Source: an uncultured Pseudanabaenaceae cyanobacterium (lineage in GTDB: Bacteria > Cyanobacteriota > Cyanobacteriia > Pseudanabaenales > Pseudanabaenaceae). From it: DNA of 64,000 bases. Shown here piece after piece: positions 26,050-37,440 of the stretch. The translations under genes were made by a program, and so were the position numbers. Where the stretch lies: positions 61,887 to 125,886 of the forward strand of contig CALGKB010000008.1 of NCBI GenBank assembly GCA_937927915.1, in the 5' to 3' direction. Below the pieces are notes generated by a model. The model was not told the DNA's origin. It saw only the letters and a list, made by a program, of their open reading frames with translations, and did not search any database. Every line of letters begins with the position of its first letter. The stretch's first letter is position 1.

Positions 26050-26939
26050 TCTTTGCGGGCAACCACTACACGGTGGCGGGGGCTGACGGGGATAATTTCT
26101 ACTCCCCCAAAACCTGTTTCGGTGAGGACTTGTGCCATGTCCAGGGAGAAGTATTGGTCAAGGTAGGGTTCCGTGCTTTTGAGGAGGGTGAGGATGAGGG
26201 GGGGCATCCGCCGATAGACCTCCGACTGCGGGTTCATATCCAGGAGGGCAAAGGTTCCCCCTGGGCGCAGAATGCGGTGCATTTCCTGCAGAATTTCTCT
26301 AGTGGCGGACTGGGGCAGTTCATGGCAGACCAAACTGAGGGAGACAAGGTCAAAGGTGCGATCGGGAAAACCTGTCTGCTCGGCAGGGGCGTGCACCCAC
26401 TGGATGGGGGATGGTTGTAACTGGGCAATGGCGAGGAAGTAGGGGGATAAATCCAGTCCTGTTACCTCCGCCTGGGGATAGAGGGCTTGCATAGCTCTGG
26501 TACTCATGCCCACACTGCAGCCGACATCGAGGATGCGCTGGGGATGGGGAACGCGGGGGAGGAGTTGTTGGTGGTAGCTAGCGCGCAGTTTGGCATCCCC
26601 TTCCCTTTCCCCTGTCTGGGACCAAATGCGGGAATGGACGGCATAGGCAGCTACCTCCACCTCTAGGGCAGGTTCCCACCCCAAATTGCCCAATTCGTAG
26701 CCATGAAACGAGCGCAGATAGTAGCTGGGATATTTCACCTGGGGATTGTGGACTTTTGCCAGGGCTGCCTCGAGGTCTTGTTGTTGCAGTTGCCGCACCC
26801 GATCGTGCCAGTCTATACCGATTTGGGCAGCGCGGTTGATCATCATCTGACGGGCTTGCTGTTTTGCCCAGGAAGCTATAGGCTTGTAGGAGAGCAAGGC
26901 ATTTACCAGGTTAGACGCAACATTCGGGGTCATGGGCAC
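26046..26939 (-). CDS. Class I SAM-dependent methyltransferase
   Basis: A 297-residue methyltransferase with a 130-residue helical N-region (NALLSYKPIASWAKQQARQM) ahead of the Rossmann core. Motif I is RILDVGCSVGMSTRAM (about residue 136), the acidic ribose ligand is in VTGLDLSPYFLA, and the post-I motif FDLVSLSLVCHELP and ILRPGGTFALLDM follow. The same layout occurs in plant and cyanobacterial proteins of unproven substrate. It is convergent with the phosphoesterase and divergent from the CNNM gene. Confidence 0.85.
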   Translation of the reverse strand: MPMTPNVASNLVNALLSYKPIASWAKQQARQMMINRAAQIGIDWHDRVRQLQQQDLEAALAKVHNPQVKYPSYYLRSFHGYELGNLGWEPALEVEVAAYAVHSRIWSQTGEREGDAKLRASYHQQLLPRVPHPQRILDVGCSVGMSTRAMQALYPQAEVTGLDLSPYFLAIAQLQPSPIQWVHAPAEQTGFPDRTFDLVSLSLVCHELPQSATREILQEMHRILRPGGTFALLDMNPQSEVYRRMPPLILTLLKSTEPYLDQYFSLDMAQVLTETGFGGVEIIPVSPRHRVVVARKD

Positions 26940-26959
26940 TTCTAGTCCTTGTACATTAA

Positions 26960-28018
<1,059 letters not shown>

Positions 28019-28019
28019 A

Positions 28020-28760
28020 ATGGAAGAAAAACTGCAACATTTGTTTGATTTAGTGGCGGCGGGCAGTTTATCCCCCCAGGGGGCGCTAGGGGAATTTTTG
28101 GGCTACCAAACCGTGCAGGACTTTGCCAGAGTCGACCACGATCGCTATCGTCGTCAGGGCTTTCCGGAAGTAGTGTTGGGCTTGGGCAAAACCCCTGCAC
28201 AAATCAGCGCCATTCTCAGGCATCTGCAGCAGCACCACCCCCTGGTAATGGCAACCCGCATTACCCCAGAGGTCTACCAAATCCTCCAACGGGATTTACG
28301 GGACCTACGCTACTATCCCCTCGCCAGAATTGCCACTTTGGGGGAAGCAGTAAAACGATCGGGGCAAGTGGCCATTGTAACAGGGGGAACAGGGGATATT
28401 CCCGTGGCAGAGGAGGCAGCGGTGACAGTGGAATGTTGGGGCTTCCAGGTGGAGCGACTGTGGGATGTGGGGGTAGCGGGCATCCACAGGTTACTGGCGC
28501 AGCAGGACAGATTGGGGCAGGCACAGGTAGTGATCGTGGTGGCGGGGATGGAAGGGGCATTAGCTAGTGTCGTGGGGGGCTTGGTAGCCTGTCCTGTGAT
28601 TGGCGTGCCCACCAGTATTGGCTACGGTACCCATTTGGGAGGGATTGCCCCTCTACTGACCATGCTCAACAGTTGCAGTGCCGGGGTGGGAGTCGTCAAC
28701 ATTGACAATGGCTTTGGGGCAGGTGTACTGGCGGCAAAAATTCTCCTAACAAGGTGTTAG
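28020..28760 (+). CDS. larB: Nickel-pincer cofactor biosynthesis protein LarB
   Basis: This 246-residue enzyme of the AIR-carboxylase fold carboxylates and hydrolyses nicotinic acid adenine dinucleotide in synthesis of the nickel-pincer cofactor of lactate racemase. The N-terminal FLGYQTVQDFARVDHDRYRR and VVLGLGKTPAQI are LarB-specific. The core AIVTGGTGDIPVAEEA and VVVAGMEGALASVVGGLV match the PurE-like active site. larC and larE are not in the window. It follows the CNNM gene by one base, so the two are co-transcribed. Confidence 0.9.
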   Translation: MEEKLQHLFDLVAAGSLSPQGALGEFLGYQTVQDFARVDHDRYRRQGFPEVVLGLGKTPAQISAILRHLQQHHPLVMATRITPEVYQILQRDLRDLRYYPLARIATLGEAVKRSGQVAIVTGGTGDIPVAEEAAVTVECWGFQVERLWDVGVAGIHRLLAQQDRLGQAQVVIVVAGMEGALASVVGGLVACPVIGVPTSIGYGTHLGGIAPLLTMLNSCSAGVGVVNIDNGFGAGVLAAKILLTRC

Positions 28761-28837
28761 GTGGAACTGCTAACAGCCCAACAGGTGGCGGACAGGTCTG
28801 GCTCCCCTAGAGTGGTAATGTAGAGTCACGCCTCCCT

Positions 28838-29590
28838 ATGTTTACCCCCAGCCATAAGTTAGAAATCCACACCCTCCTGCGGCAATACCAACAGTGTCCC
28901 TCCCAACGTCTGAAGGAACAAATAGTTAAACTCAATACAGGCTTAGTGAAAAAAGAGGTCGCCTACTGGCTGCAACAGACGACGGAAAGCTACGAAGACC
29001 TCCTGCAAATAGGTTTTATTGGTTTACTAGCAGCGATCGATCGCTACGACAGCAGTCGCGGTTGTGCCTTTAGTTCCTTTGCCACCCGTTACATTCGCGG
29101 TGAAATTCAACACTATTTGAGAGACCGCAGTAGTCCTGTGCGATTACCCCGCCGTTATAGCGAACTCTATCAGCAGTCCCTGCGATCGGTGTCCGAGCTA
29201 CGGCAGCAACTGGGTCGCGAACCCCAGGATACAGAAATTGCCCAAGCACTGGGTATTAGCCCTAGGGAATGGCAAGAAGTGAAGCTTGCCCACCGCAATC
29301 GTATCCCCCTCAGCCTCGATGCCCCCCTTAAGGACGATACGGAGTGTAATTTAGGAGAGACCGTCTCTGACCCCCGCAGCTATGCCCAACAGCAGGAAGA
29401 CATCTGGCGCCTCCAGCAGGCAATGGCAGAGCTAGAGCAACGCACGCGGCAAATTCTGGAATATGTCTTCATAGAAGATATGCCCCAAAAACAGGTCGCC
29501 CAGATGATGGGCTTGACCACCGTCACCGTCTCCCGCCAAGTGAAAAAAGGCATCACCGCCCTGCGTTCCTCCCTGGCAAAGGTAGCCTAA
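28838..29590 (+). CDS. sigF: RNA polymerase sigma factor, group 3, SigF type
   Basis: This is a 250-residue alternative sigma factor. Region 2 includes SYEDLLQIGFIGLLAAIDRYD and FSSFATRYIRGEIQHYLRD, region 3 LRQQLGREPQDTEIAQALG, and region 4 a helix-turn-helix PQKQVAQMMGLTTVTVSRQV. The pattern matches cyanobacterial SigF, which controls pili, motility and salt-stress genes. The stop is followed 36 bases later by tig on the same strand. Confidence 0.88.
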   Translation: MFTPSHKLEIHTLLRQYQQCPSQRLKEQIVKLNTGLVKKEVAYWLQQTTESYEDLLQIGFIGLLAAIDRYDSSRGCAFSSFATRYIRGEIQHYLRDRSSPVRLPRRYSELYQQSLRSVSELRQQLGREPQDTEIAQALGISPREWQEVKLAHRNRIPLSLDAPLKDDTECNLGETVSDPRSYAQQQEDIWRLQQAMAELEQRTRQILEYVFIEDMPQKQVAQMMGLTTVTVSRQVKKGITALRSSLAKVA

Positions 29591-29626
29591 TGTGCTAACA
29601 TAGGGAGCCAGTACAAAACTCCTGGC

Positions 29627-31012
29627 ATGAAAATCACCTCCGAACTACTCCCTGGTAGTCAAATTCGTTTCCATGTAGAAGTGGCGGGGGAACAATCCCG
29701 CCAAATATATGACCGCATCGTCAAGGACCTCATGGGCAGGGTGCGCGTACCCGGTTTTCGCCCTGGCAAGGCTCCCCGCCAAATTGTGATCAACCACGTG
29801 GGGGCAGAAGTCCTGAAGGCTTCTGTTTTTGATGAAATTATCAAGGGTGCCTTGGAGAAAGTATTTAGCACCGCCAAGGAAGAGGGCAGACAACTCCTGG
29901 GAGAACCCCACCTGGAACCAGATAGTGACAAACTCTTTGGCGATTTACAAATTGGCTCCCAACTCTCTTTTTCCCTCACCCTCGACTACGAGCCAGAGGT
30001 GACCCTAGGGGACTATAAAAACCTCAAGGTGACAGCGGGCAAAGTCAAACCCGACCCAGAGTACGTGGATAAGATTCTCAAACAGTTCCGCCTGCGCCAT
30101 GCCACCCTTGTCCCCGTCGACGATCGTCCTGCCCAGGCAGAGGATGTCCTGACCTTGGATTCTGTCATCTTCGATGCTGAAACTAACGCAGTCCTGGAAA
30201 AGATGGAGGGAGAAGCAGCCCAGATTACTTTGGAAGCCGATCTCCTGCAGTATGAACTGTTCCAGATGCTGGTGGGCATGAAGATTGGCGAAGAAAGAGA
30301 GCAGGAGATGACCATGCCTGCGGACTTTCCCCTGGAGCCGTTGCAGGGCAAAAAGGTACGGGTGAAACATAAAATTGTGGACATCAAATACCGCGATTTG
30401 CCCCCCCTAGACGATGAATTTGCCCGCACGATCAGCAACAAGCAAACCCTAGGGGAACTGCGGGAATATTTACAGCAACGAGCGATCGAGGAAGCGGAAG
30501 AGAGCACCAAGTCCAACATTGAAGAAGCAGTGCTGGCAGCCCTGGAAGCCATTACCACCGTTGATCTGCCCCAAAATATGATCCGGTCGGAGATCACCAA
30601 GATCGCCAGACAGCGGGCGCGGGATATTGTGGCAACCGTAGGCGCCGACCCCAGGGAGGCTGACCGTTTACTAGAAGACCCAGAGGTAAGCCAAAAGCTG
30701 CGGGACTTAGTGGAGCCAGAGGCAATTAGTAACCTGAAACAGAACTTTGCCCTCCTCAAGGTAGCGGAATTGGAAAATCTTACCCCCACAGCGGAGGCAG
30801 TGGAGCAGCAACTGCAGGAGTATAGAGAAGCCCTGCGAGGACGGAACTACGACCGCGACCAGCTGCGTGAATTCATTCAGGAATCTCTGCAAAAACAACT
30901 GGCACTGGATTGGTTAAAACAACACGCCACCATAGAACTGGTAGAGGAACAAGAGGAAACTGAGCAGCCACCCCCACAAGCGGAGGATTTAGGGCATAAT
31001 ACGGACAGTTAG
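29627..31012 (+). CDS. tig: Trigger factor
   Basis: This is the ribosome-associated chaperone with peptidyl-prolyl isomerase activity. It has 461 residues in the normal order. The N-domain carries the ribosome-binding signature [14 protein letters not shown] (about 42-55), the FKBP-like domain spans about 160-250 ([20 protein letters not shown]), and a long helical C-domain wraps nascent chains. An acidic Gln/Glu-rich tail ends the protein. It heads the conserved tig-clpP-clpX order, with clpP 11 bases downstream. Confidence 0.95.
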   Translation: MKITSELLPGSQIRFHVEVAGEQSRQIYDRIVKDLMGRVRVPGFRPGKAPRQIVINHVGAEVLKASVFDEIIKGALEKVFSTAKEEGRQLLGEPHLEPDSDKLFGDLQIGSQLSFSLTLDYEPEVTLGDYKNLKVTAGKVKPDPEYVDKILKQFRLRHATLVPVDDRPAQAEDVLTLDSVIFDAETNAVLEKMEGEAAQITLEADLLQYELFQMLVGMKIGEEREQEMTMPADFPLEPLQGKKVRVKHKIVDIKYRDLPPLDDEFARTISNKQTLGELREYLQQRAIEEAEESTKSNIEEAVLAALEAITTVDLPQNMIRSEITKIARQRARDIVATVGADPREADRLLEDPEVSQKLRDLVEPEAISNLKQNFALLKVAELENLTPTAEAVEQQLQEYREALRGRNYDRDQLREFIQESLQKQLALDWLKQHATIELVEEQEETEQPPPQAEDLGHNTDS

Positions 31013-31023
31013 ACGGAATATCT

Positions 31024-31668
31024 ATGGATCACATTCGGGCAAACGATCGGGTGCCTATTGTCGTGGAGACCACCGATCGGGGGGAACGCAGCTGCGATAT
31101 TTATTCCCGCTTATTACAGGAGCGCATAGTATTTTTAGGCACGGGGATTGACGACAAGGTAGCAAACGTAGTCATCTCCCAGCTCCTGTACCTAGAGGCA
31201 GAAGACCCCGAAAAGGATATATATCTCTATATTCATTCCCCAGGGGGGTCGGTGACGGCGGGGATGGGCATTTACGACACCATGCAACACGTTCGCCCCG
31301 ATGTCTGCACGATTTGTATGGGCTTAGCCGCCAGTATGGGAGCCTTTCTGTTAGCAGCGGGAGCCAAGGGCAAGCGCTATTCCCTCCCCAGTGCCCGCAT
31401 TATGATTCACCAACCCCTAGGGGGAGCGCAGGGACAAGCGATCGACATTGAAATTAGAGCAAAAGAAATCCTCTACCTCAAAGGTTTACTTAATCGCATT
31501 TTGGCAGAGCGCACAGGACAGCCCCTAGAAAAAATTGAACGGGATACCGATCGGGATTTCTTCATGTCCCCCGAAGAGGCGAAGGCCTACGGCATAATTG
31601 ACGAGGTGATGTACAGCCCCCGTTCCGCCCTTGCTCCCAAACCACCCACCATCATTGAAGTTCTGTGA
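31024..31668 (+). CDS. clpP: ATP-dependent Clp protease proteolytic subunit
   Basis: This 214-residue serine peptidase forms the barrel of the Clp protease. The catalytic Ser104 is in [11 protein letters not shown] and His129 in MIHQPLGG, with the catalytic Asp in the [11 protein letters not shown] region. The oxyanion-loop sequence [10 protein letters not shown] is intact, so this is a ClpP and not a ClpR-type inactive paralogue. It lies between tig and clpX, 12 bases before the latter, and should pair with that ClpX. Confidence 0.95.
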   Translation: MDHIRANDRVPIVVETTDRGERSCDIYSRLLQERIVFLGTGIDDKVANVVISQLLYLEAEDPEKDIYLYIHSPGGSVTAGMGIYDTMQHVRPDVCTICMGLAASMGAFLLAAGAKGKRYSLPSARIMIHQPLGGAQGQAIDIEIRAKEILYLKGLLNRILAERTGQPLEKIERDTDRDFFMSPEEAKAYGIIDEVMYSPRSALAPKPPTIIEVL

Positions 31669-31680
31669 GGAGAAACAGCT

Positions 31681-32991
31681 ATGCCTAAATACGACGCTCA
31701 CCTCAAATGCTCTTTCTGTGGCAAATCCCAGGAACAGGTGCGCAAACTGATTGCCGGACCCGGCGTCTATATCTGCGATGAATGCGTAGAACTGTGCAAT
31801 GAAATCCTAGAGGAGGAACTCGTGCCTCCCCAACAACAGCGGCGAGAACCAGCAGATAAGCGCAAACGCAAGGGTAAGAACTTCCATCAGGTGCCCAAGC
31901 CCAGGGAGATCAAAAAATTCCTAGATGAACACGTGGTGGGGCAGGACGAAGCGAAGAAGATTTTGGCGGTGGCAGTCTATAACCACTACAAGCGCCTGAA
32001 TTGCCTGGACCAGGAGGATGACGGTGTAGAGTTACAAAAATCGAATATTCTGTTGATCGGACCGACGGGGTGCGGTAAAACCCTCCTTGCCCAGACCCTT
32101 GCTAAGTTGCTGGATGTGCCCTTTGCCGTTGCCGATGCCACCACCCTCACGGAAGCGGGCTATGTAGGGGAAGATGTAGAAAACATTCTCTTGCGACTGT
32201 TGCAGGCAGCGGATTTAGACGTAGAGGAAGCGCAGCGGGGGATTGTCTACATCGATGAGATTGACAAGATTGCCCGCAAGGGGGAGAACACTTCCATCAC
32301 CCGCGATGTCTCTGGGGAGGGGGTACAGCAGGCACTGCTGAAGATTTTAGAGGGCACGATCGCCAATGTGCCGCCCCAGGGCGGCAGGAAGCATCCCTAC
32401 CAAGAGTGCATCCAGATTGACACCAAAAACATTCTGTTTATCTGTGGGGGAGCCTTTGAGGGGCTAGATAAGATTATTGAGCAGCGCTGTCGCAAACGAT
32501 CGCCCATTGGCTTTGAGATTGAGCCGAGCCAAATGAGCAGCAAGGAAGACCGCAAAGCAGATTTACTCAAGGAACTACAACCGGAAGACCTAGTGCGCTA
32601 CGGCATGATTCCCGAATTCATTGGACGGGTGCCCGTTACCGCTGTGATCAATCCCCTCGATGAGGAAGCCCTGGTATCCATCCTCACCACCCCCCGCAAC
32701 AGCCTCGTGAAGCAGTACCAGAAATTGCTGCTCATGGACAACATCCATCTGGAATTCCAGGAGGAAGCTCTAAGAGCGATCGCCCAGGAAGCCTATCGGC
32801 GCAAGACAGGGGCAAGGGCACTGCGCAGTATTGTGGAACAGTTGATGCTGGATATAATGTATGAGCTGCCCTCCCGCAAGGATTCCAGTGTGCCCAGGCG
32901 GTGTGTAATCACGACCGAGATGGTACGGGAATTATCCACTGCTAGAGTCCTGATGCATCCATCTTCTCTACCCAAAACGGAATCGGCATAG
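31681..32991 (+). CDS. clpX: ATP-dependent Clp protease ATP-binding subunit ClpX
   Basis: This 436-residue AAA+ unfoldase feeds substrates to ClpP. The N-terminal zinc finger uses Cys10, Cys13, Cys32 and Cys35. Walker A is [17 protein letters not shown], Walker [12 protein letters not shown], and the pore loop GYVGEDVE is present. The IGF-type loop that docks on ClpP is RSPIGFEIE, near residue 278. The C-terminal domain [20 protein letters not shown] is complete. GAGGAGAAACAGCT precedes the ATG. Confidence 0.95.
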   Translation: MPKYDAHLKCSFCGKSQEQVRKLIAGPGVYICDECVELCNEILEEELVPPQQQRREPADKRKRKGKNFHQVPKPREIKKFLDEHVVGQDEAKKILAVAVYNHYKRLNCLDQEDDGVELQKSNILLIGPTGCGKTLLAQTLAKLLDVPFAVADATTLTEAGYVGEDVENILLRLLQAADLDVEEAQRGIVYIDEIDKIARKGENTSITRDVSGEGVQQALLKILEGTIANVPPQGGRKHPYQECIQIDTKNILFICGGAFEGLDKIIEQRCRKRSPIGFEIEPSQMSSKEDRKADLLKELQPEDLVRYGMIPEFIGRVPVTAVINPLDEEALVSILTTPRNSLVKQYQKLLLMDNIHLEFQEEALRAIAQEAYRRKTGARALRSIVEQLMLDIMYELPSRKDSSVPRRCVITTEMVRELSTARVLMHPSSLPKTESA

Positions 32992-33025
32992 GGCACAATA
33001 GGGGTGGAAGTTATAAAGATTTACT

Positions 33026-33547
33026 ATGTCACCCCCTGTGATGCTGGTAGACGGATACAATGTGGTGGGCGCTTGGCAGTCCCTGCAGGAACTGAAGGCA
33101 ACAGGTAATATTGCCCTTGCCAGGTATAAGCTAGTGGAGATTCTAGCTAACTACAGCGCCTACAGAGGCTTTCATACCACGATCGTTTTTGATGCCTATA
33201 ACCAGCCGCAGCCAGGGGCGACGGAGGATGTGACCCAGTACCTCAAGCTCCACTACACGGACTACCACCAGACGGCTGATAGTTATATTGAAAAAGTCTG
33301 TGCCCAACTGCGTAAACTGAGGCGAGTGATCGTAGTAACCTCCGATCGGGCGCAACAACTGACGGTGGGGGGCTTTGGGGCAGAGTGGATGTCTGCTTTA
33401 CACCTAGAACAGGATGTGCGCTCAGCCCAGGCTAGTATGCGCAGAAAACAGCGATCGCAAAACACAACCCATCGCCGACTCCACAGTGTGATGAAAGAAG
33501 AAGTAAGACAGAAACTCACCGACTGGCGGGCACAGCTTAGTCAATAA
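33026..33547 (+). CDS. NYN-domain ribonuclease (YacP/Rae1 family)
   Basis: A 173-residue PIN/NYN-fold protein. Acidic residues expected in the metal site are at the N-terminus (MLVDGYNVVGAW), in IVFDAYNQP and in VVTSDRAQQ. The last 40 residues are basic, which suits RNA binding. Bacillus Rae1/YacP is a ribosome-dependent mRNA endonuclease; the activity here is inferred from family membership. It follows clpX by 34 bases and is convergent with a membrane protein gene. Confidence 0.85.
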   Translation: MSPPVMLVDGYNVVGAWQSLQELKATGNIALARYKLVEILANYSAYRGFHTTIVFDAYNQPQPGATEDVTQYLKLHYTDYHQTADSYIEKVCAQLRKLRRVIVVTSDRAQQLTVGGFGAEWMSALHLEQDVRSAQASMRRKQRSQNTTHRRLHSVMKEEVRQKLTDWRAQLSQ

Positions 33548-33550
33548 ATG

Positions 33551-34072
33551 TTAACCAAACGCCAAAATAGACATATAGATTATGTTGCCAATAAGGGGTA
33601 ACAAGTTCCATAGCGCCAAGTAGGGGGATTTATGCAACCGCAGTGGCACTTCAACTAACAGAATAATAGTCACAATAAGACTGGCTAGACCCAAGATAAA
33701 GCCTAGGAAAGCCAACTGTTTTGGCAAAACACCAGTAAATAAAGGAGCAATCAAAAAGATTGACCACCAATCCGGGTTGCCTGCTACCTTTACCCACAGC
33801 CACAGGTTAGCTAGGGGTACCCAGGCCAGCCAGTCATTTTCTATGTTTAACTTTTTGGCAATTTTCTGCAGGCACAAAGAAAAGAATATGTAGAAAGCAA
33901 CTAGAATAATAATGAATACAAGCAAAAACCCTCCCAACAGCGCCAATATTCCCACTGCGCCCCCGCCCGTAACTTGGGCAAAGGCATACTGGGTGAGCAG
34001 GAAATGCAAAAAGAAAGCTAATCCCACTCCCCCGCCAAAGGGTATGCTGAACCGTGACATTAGTTTAGACAT
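33551..34072 (-). CDS. Polytopic membrane protein, DUF5684-like
   Basis: This 173-residue protein has four or five hydrophobic helices: FGGGVGLAFFLHFLLTQYAF (which may be cleaved after AFA), GILALLGGFLLVFIIILVAF, WWSIFLIAPLF, LAFLGFILGLASLIVTIILL and NLLPLIGNIIYMSILAFG. Between them NDWLAWVPLANLWLWVKVAG matches the loop seen in DUF5684-type proteins. No catalytic motif is present. It is divergent from acnB. Function unknown. Confidence 0.65.
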   Translation of the reverse strand: MSKLMSRFSIPFGGGVGLAFFLHFLLTQYAFAQVTGGGAVGILALLGGFLLVFIIILVAFYIFFSLCLQKIAKKLNIENDWLAWVPLANLWLWVKVAGNPDWWSIFLIAPLFTGVLPKQLAFLGFILGLASLIVTIILLVEVPLRLHKSPYLALWNLLPLIGNIIYMSILAFG

Positions 34073-34236
34073 GATCCAATCCCTAACTCTCCCTCTACCA
34101 GCCTAGCAAGGAGTGTAATTTCCCCGTTCTTCTTTAGGAAGAGTTAATCTTTTGCCCTAGGAAATGTGATAGAGGTAACAGACCTGCAACATTGTGCAAT
34201 ACTTAAAATACTAATCGCTCATTTGCAGATGTCTCT

Positions 34237-36762
34237 ATGTTAGCTGACTACCGTGCCCAGGTCGCCCAAAGATTAGCCCAGGGAATACCTCCCCTGCCCC
34301 TGACAGCGGAACAGACTGCCGCCCTCTGTGATCTGTTGCAACACCCCCCCGCCGGGGAAGAAGAGTTTTTACTCCATCTTTTGCAGGAGCGAGTGCCCCC
34401 CGGTGTCGATCAGGCGGCTTACGTGAAGGCGGGTTTTCTGGCGGCGGTGGCAAAGGGAGAGATCACTTCCCCCATCGTCTCCCCTGAATTAGCAGTGGAT
34501 TTGCTGGGCACGATGGTGGGGGGCTACAATGTGCAGCCTTTAATCGATTTACTGGCAGATGGGCAGCTAGGGGCAAGGGCAGCCCGATCGCTTTCCCGCA
34601 TTCTCTTGGTGTTTGACAGCTTCCACCAGATTGTGGAGTTGGCACAGACTAACGCCAATGCCCGCGCTGTGTTGCACTCCTGGGCAGCAGGGGAGTGGTT
34701 CACCGATCGTCCGCCTCTGCCAGCAAAAATTACGGTGACAGTGTTCAAGGTGGCAGGGGAAATTAACACCGACGACCTATCCCCAGCACCCCAGGCGGTA
34801 TCCCGTCCTGACATTCCTCTGCACGCCCTCTATATGTTGGAATCCCGCGCCCCCGGTGCCCTAGAGACGATCGCGGCGTTGAAACAAAAGGGCTATCCTG
34901 TGGCATTTGTGGGAGATGTGGTGGGTACGGGTTCCTCCCGCAAGTCAGCGATCAATTCTCTCCTCTGGCATATCGGCAAGGACATTCCCTATATCCCCAA
35001 CAAGCGCACGGGTGGGGTGATCCTAGGGGGCACGATCGCGCCTATTTTCTTCAACACCGCTGAGGATGCCGGGGCATTGCCCATCGAGTGCGATGTAACC
35101 CAGTTGCAAACAGGGGATGTAATTCATATTTATCCCTATCGCGGCGAGATAGAGAACGATCGGGGAGAGGTAGTCAGCCGTTTTCAGCTCAAACCAGAGA
35201 CAATTGCTGATGAAGTGCGGGCAGGGGGCAGAATCAACCTCATGATTGGTAGGGGTCTCACCGATCGGGCAAGGGAAGTGTTGGGTTTACCACCCAGTGA
35301 ACTATTCATCCGTCCCCGTCCCCCCCAAGATACAGGTAAGGGATATACTTTGGCACAGAAGATTGTGGGGAGAGCCTGCGGCTTGCCAGGGGTACGACCG
35401 GGCACCTACTGCGAACCAATAATTACAACGGTGGGTTCCCAGGACACAACGGGACCGATGACCAGAGATGAATTGAAGGAGCTAGCCTGTCTTGGTTTCA
35501 ATGCCGACCTGGTGCTGCAGACCTTCTGCCATACAGCGGCTTATCCCAAACCAGCGGACATCAAAATACACAAGGAACTGCCAGATTTCTTTGCCACGCG
35601 GGGTGGGGTAGTACTGAGAGTAGGGGATGGCATCATTCATTCCTGGCTCAATCGGATGTTGTTGCCAGACACAGTGGGTACAGGGGGGGATTCCCACACG
35701 CGGTTTCCCCTGGGGATTTCTTTCCCGGCGGGGTCGGGTTTAGTGGCATTGGCCGCTGCTTTGGGGGTCATGCCCTTGCATATGCCGGAATCGGTACGGG
35801 TGCGGTTTACAGGGAAATTACAGCCGGGGGTGACCCTGCGAGATATTGTCCATGCCATTCCCTATGTCGCCATCCAGAAGGGGCTGTTGACGGTGGAAAA
35901 ACAAAACAAGAAGAACATCTTTGCCGGGCGCATTATGGAGATGGAGGGACTACCCGACCTGCAGCTAGAACAGGCGTTTGAGTTGACGGATGCCACCGCT
36001 GAACGCTCCTGTGCCGGTTGTACCATCCTGCTCAGCCAGGCAACGGTGAGTGAATATCTGCGCTCCAACATCGCCCTCTTGAAACACATGATTGCGGAGG
36101 GCTACCAGGACAGTCGCACGCTCCTTCGCCGCATCCACAAGATGGAGGCTTGGCTACAAAATCCCCAACTGCTGCAACCTGACCCCGATGCGGAATATGT
36201 AGAAACGATCGACATCAACCTGAATGAAATCAAAGAACCGATCGTGGCAGCTCCTAATGACCCGGACAATGTGAAGTTGCTCTCGGAGGTGGCGGGGGAC
36301 AGGATAGACGAAGTGTTCATTGGTTCCTGCATGACCAACATTGGGCACTATCGGGCAGCGGCAAAGGTGCTAGAGGGAGCGGGACAGGTGAAAGTGCGCC
36401 TGTGGATTGCCCCCCCAACCAGGATGGACGAGCAACAACTGCGGGAAGAGGGAGTCTACGGCATTTTTGCGGCGGCGGGAGCAAGGACAGAGATGCCCGG
36501 CTGTTCCCTCTGCATGGGCAACCAAGCCCGCGTGGGGGATGGGACAACGGTGTTTTCCACCTCTACCCGTAACTTCAACAACCGCATGGGGAAAGATGCC
36601 CGCGTCTATCTGGGATCAGCGGAACTAGCAGCAGTCTGTGCCTTGTTGGGACGCATACCCACCTTAGAGGAATACCGCGCGATCGTGACTGCCAAAATTG
36701 ACCCCTGTGCCCAGGAGCTGTACCGCTATCTGCAATTCGATCGGATGCCCCAGTACGCCTAA
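34237..36762 (+). CDS. acnB: Aconitate hydratase B
   Basis: This 841-residue [4Fe-4S] enzyme interconverts citrate and isocitrate in the TCA cycle, and in many bacteria acts also on 2-methylisocitrate. Domain order is that of AcnB: N-terminal HEAT-like helices, the swivel domain next ([25 protein letters not shown]), then the catalytic domains. Cluster cysteines are in [24 protein letters not shown] and [12 protein letters not shown]. There is no sign of truncation. The next gene begins about 60 bases downstream. Confidence 0.95.
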   Translation: MLADYRAQVAQRLAQGIPPLPLTAEQTAALCDLLQHPPAGEEEFLLHLLQERVPPGVDQAAYVKAGFLAAVAKGEITSPIVSPELAVDLLGTMVGGYNVQPLIDLLADGQLGARAARSLSRILLVFDSFHQIVELAQTNANARAVLHSWAAGEWFTDRPPLPAKITVTVFKVAGEINTDDLSPAPQAVSRPDIPLHALYMLESRAPGALETIAALKQKGYPVAFVGDVVGTGSSRKSAINSLLWHIGKDIPYIPNKRTGGVILGGTIAPIFFNTAEDAGALPIECDVTQLQTGDVIHIYPYRGEIENDRGEVVSRFQLKPETIADEVRAGGRINLMIGRGLTDRAREVLGLPPSELFIRPRPPQDTGKGYTLAQKIVGRACGLPGVRPGTYCEPIITTVGSQDTTGPMTRDELKELACLGFNADLVLQTFCHTAAYPKPADIKIHKELPDFFATRGGVVLRVGDGIIHSWLNRMLLPDTVGTGGDSHTRFPLGISFPAGSGLVALAAALGVMPLHMPESVRVRFTGKLQPGVTLRDIVHAIPYVAIQKGLLTVEKQNKKNIFAGRIMEMEGLPDLQLEQAFELTDATAERSCAGCTILLSQATVSEYLRSNIALLKHMIAEGYQDSRTLLRRIHKMEAWLQNPQLLQPDPDAEYVETIDINLNEIKEPIVAAPNDPDNVKLLSEVAGDRIDEVFIGSCMTNIGHYRAAAKVLEGAGQVKVRLWIAPPTRMDEQQLREEGVYGIFAAAGARTEMPGCSLCMGNQARVGDGTTVFSTSTRNFNNRMGKDARVYLGSAELAAVCALLGRIPTLEEYRAIVTAKIDPCAQELYRYLQFDRMPQYA

Positions 36763-36822
36763 ACTTGACTTGAGAGCACCCCTTCTGCTGCTAGGATGGA
36801 AGCAGGTTTCCAGGAGGGAGAC

Positions 36823-37440
36823 ATGGCGGAATACATAGACCCCCAGCAGCTCAACCAAGTGATCGCGGAAATCCAGAAAATCTCCAGTCAGCGGGAGGGG
36901 AGTATCACGATCGACCAAGCGAGGGAAATCCTGCGGGACATGAACCTACCGGATGAACTCCTGGAGGAGGCAGTTTTACAAGTCAAGCGCAGAGAAGCAC
37001 AAAAGAGTCAAACCCTAGTCAACTTTCTGGTGATTACGGGTGCCCTAGTAGTTCTGGGGGTAGGGATTGGGGCGACTTTCCTCTTCCACCAGAGACAGCA
37101 GGCTGCCATTGCCAAGGTTACCAGTCAAACCAGTATGGTGACTATTGGCAGTAACAAAGACCGTGCTGTGCAGGTAGTCCCCCGTCCCAGCGAGGTAGTC
37201 TATCGCGTTACCCTGGCAAACGCCCCGATCGGTCAGAAATTGCCTATGAGCTGTGAGTGGTTTAACCCCGAGGGGACAGTTGTGCAGCAAAACAGCTATC
37301 GGACCAAGGAGATCAACAAAAGTCTTTGGAACACACAGTGCAAATATCAACTGAATACCTCTGACCTTCCCGGCACCTGGAGTGTCACCATGTATGTGAA
37401 GGGACGGCCAGTATCCACAACTACATTTAGGGTGAAGTGA
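36823..37440 (+). CDS. Single-pass membrane protein with extracytoplasmic Ig-like domain
   Basis: This 205-residue protein has a helical, charged N-part (residues 1-60; YIDPQQLNQVIAEIQKIS, TIDQAREILRDMNLPDELLE), a transmembrane helix at about 68-86 (LVNFLVITGALVVLGVGIG), and a C-terminal beta domain (about 115-205, YRVTLANAPIGQKLPMSCEW and SDLPGTWSVTMYVKG) that looks Ig-like. ATG 36823 is preferred over an upstream ATG because AGGAGGGAG lies just before it. The TGA overlaps the next ATG. It opens a four-gene operon. Function unknown. Confidence 0.75.
   Translation: MAEYIDPQQLNQVIAEIQKISSQREGSITIDQAREILRDMNLPDELLEEAVLQVKRREAQKSQTLVNFLVITGALVVLGVGIGATFLFHQRQQAAIAKVTSQTSMVTIGSNKDRAVQVVPRPSEVVYRVTLANAPIGQKLPMSCEWFNPEGTVVQQNSYRTKEINKSLWNTQCKYQLNTSDLPGTWSVTMYVKGRPVSTTTFRVK

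Noticed and set aside
25875..26420. 181-codon plus-strand frame across the phosphoesterase/methyltransferase junction
   Set aside because: Overlaps two well-supported genes and has no domain.
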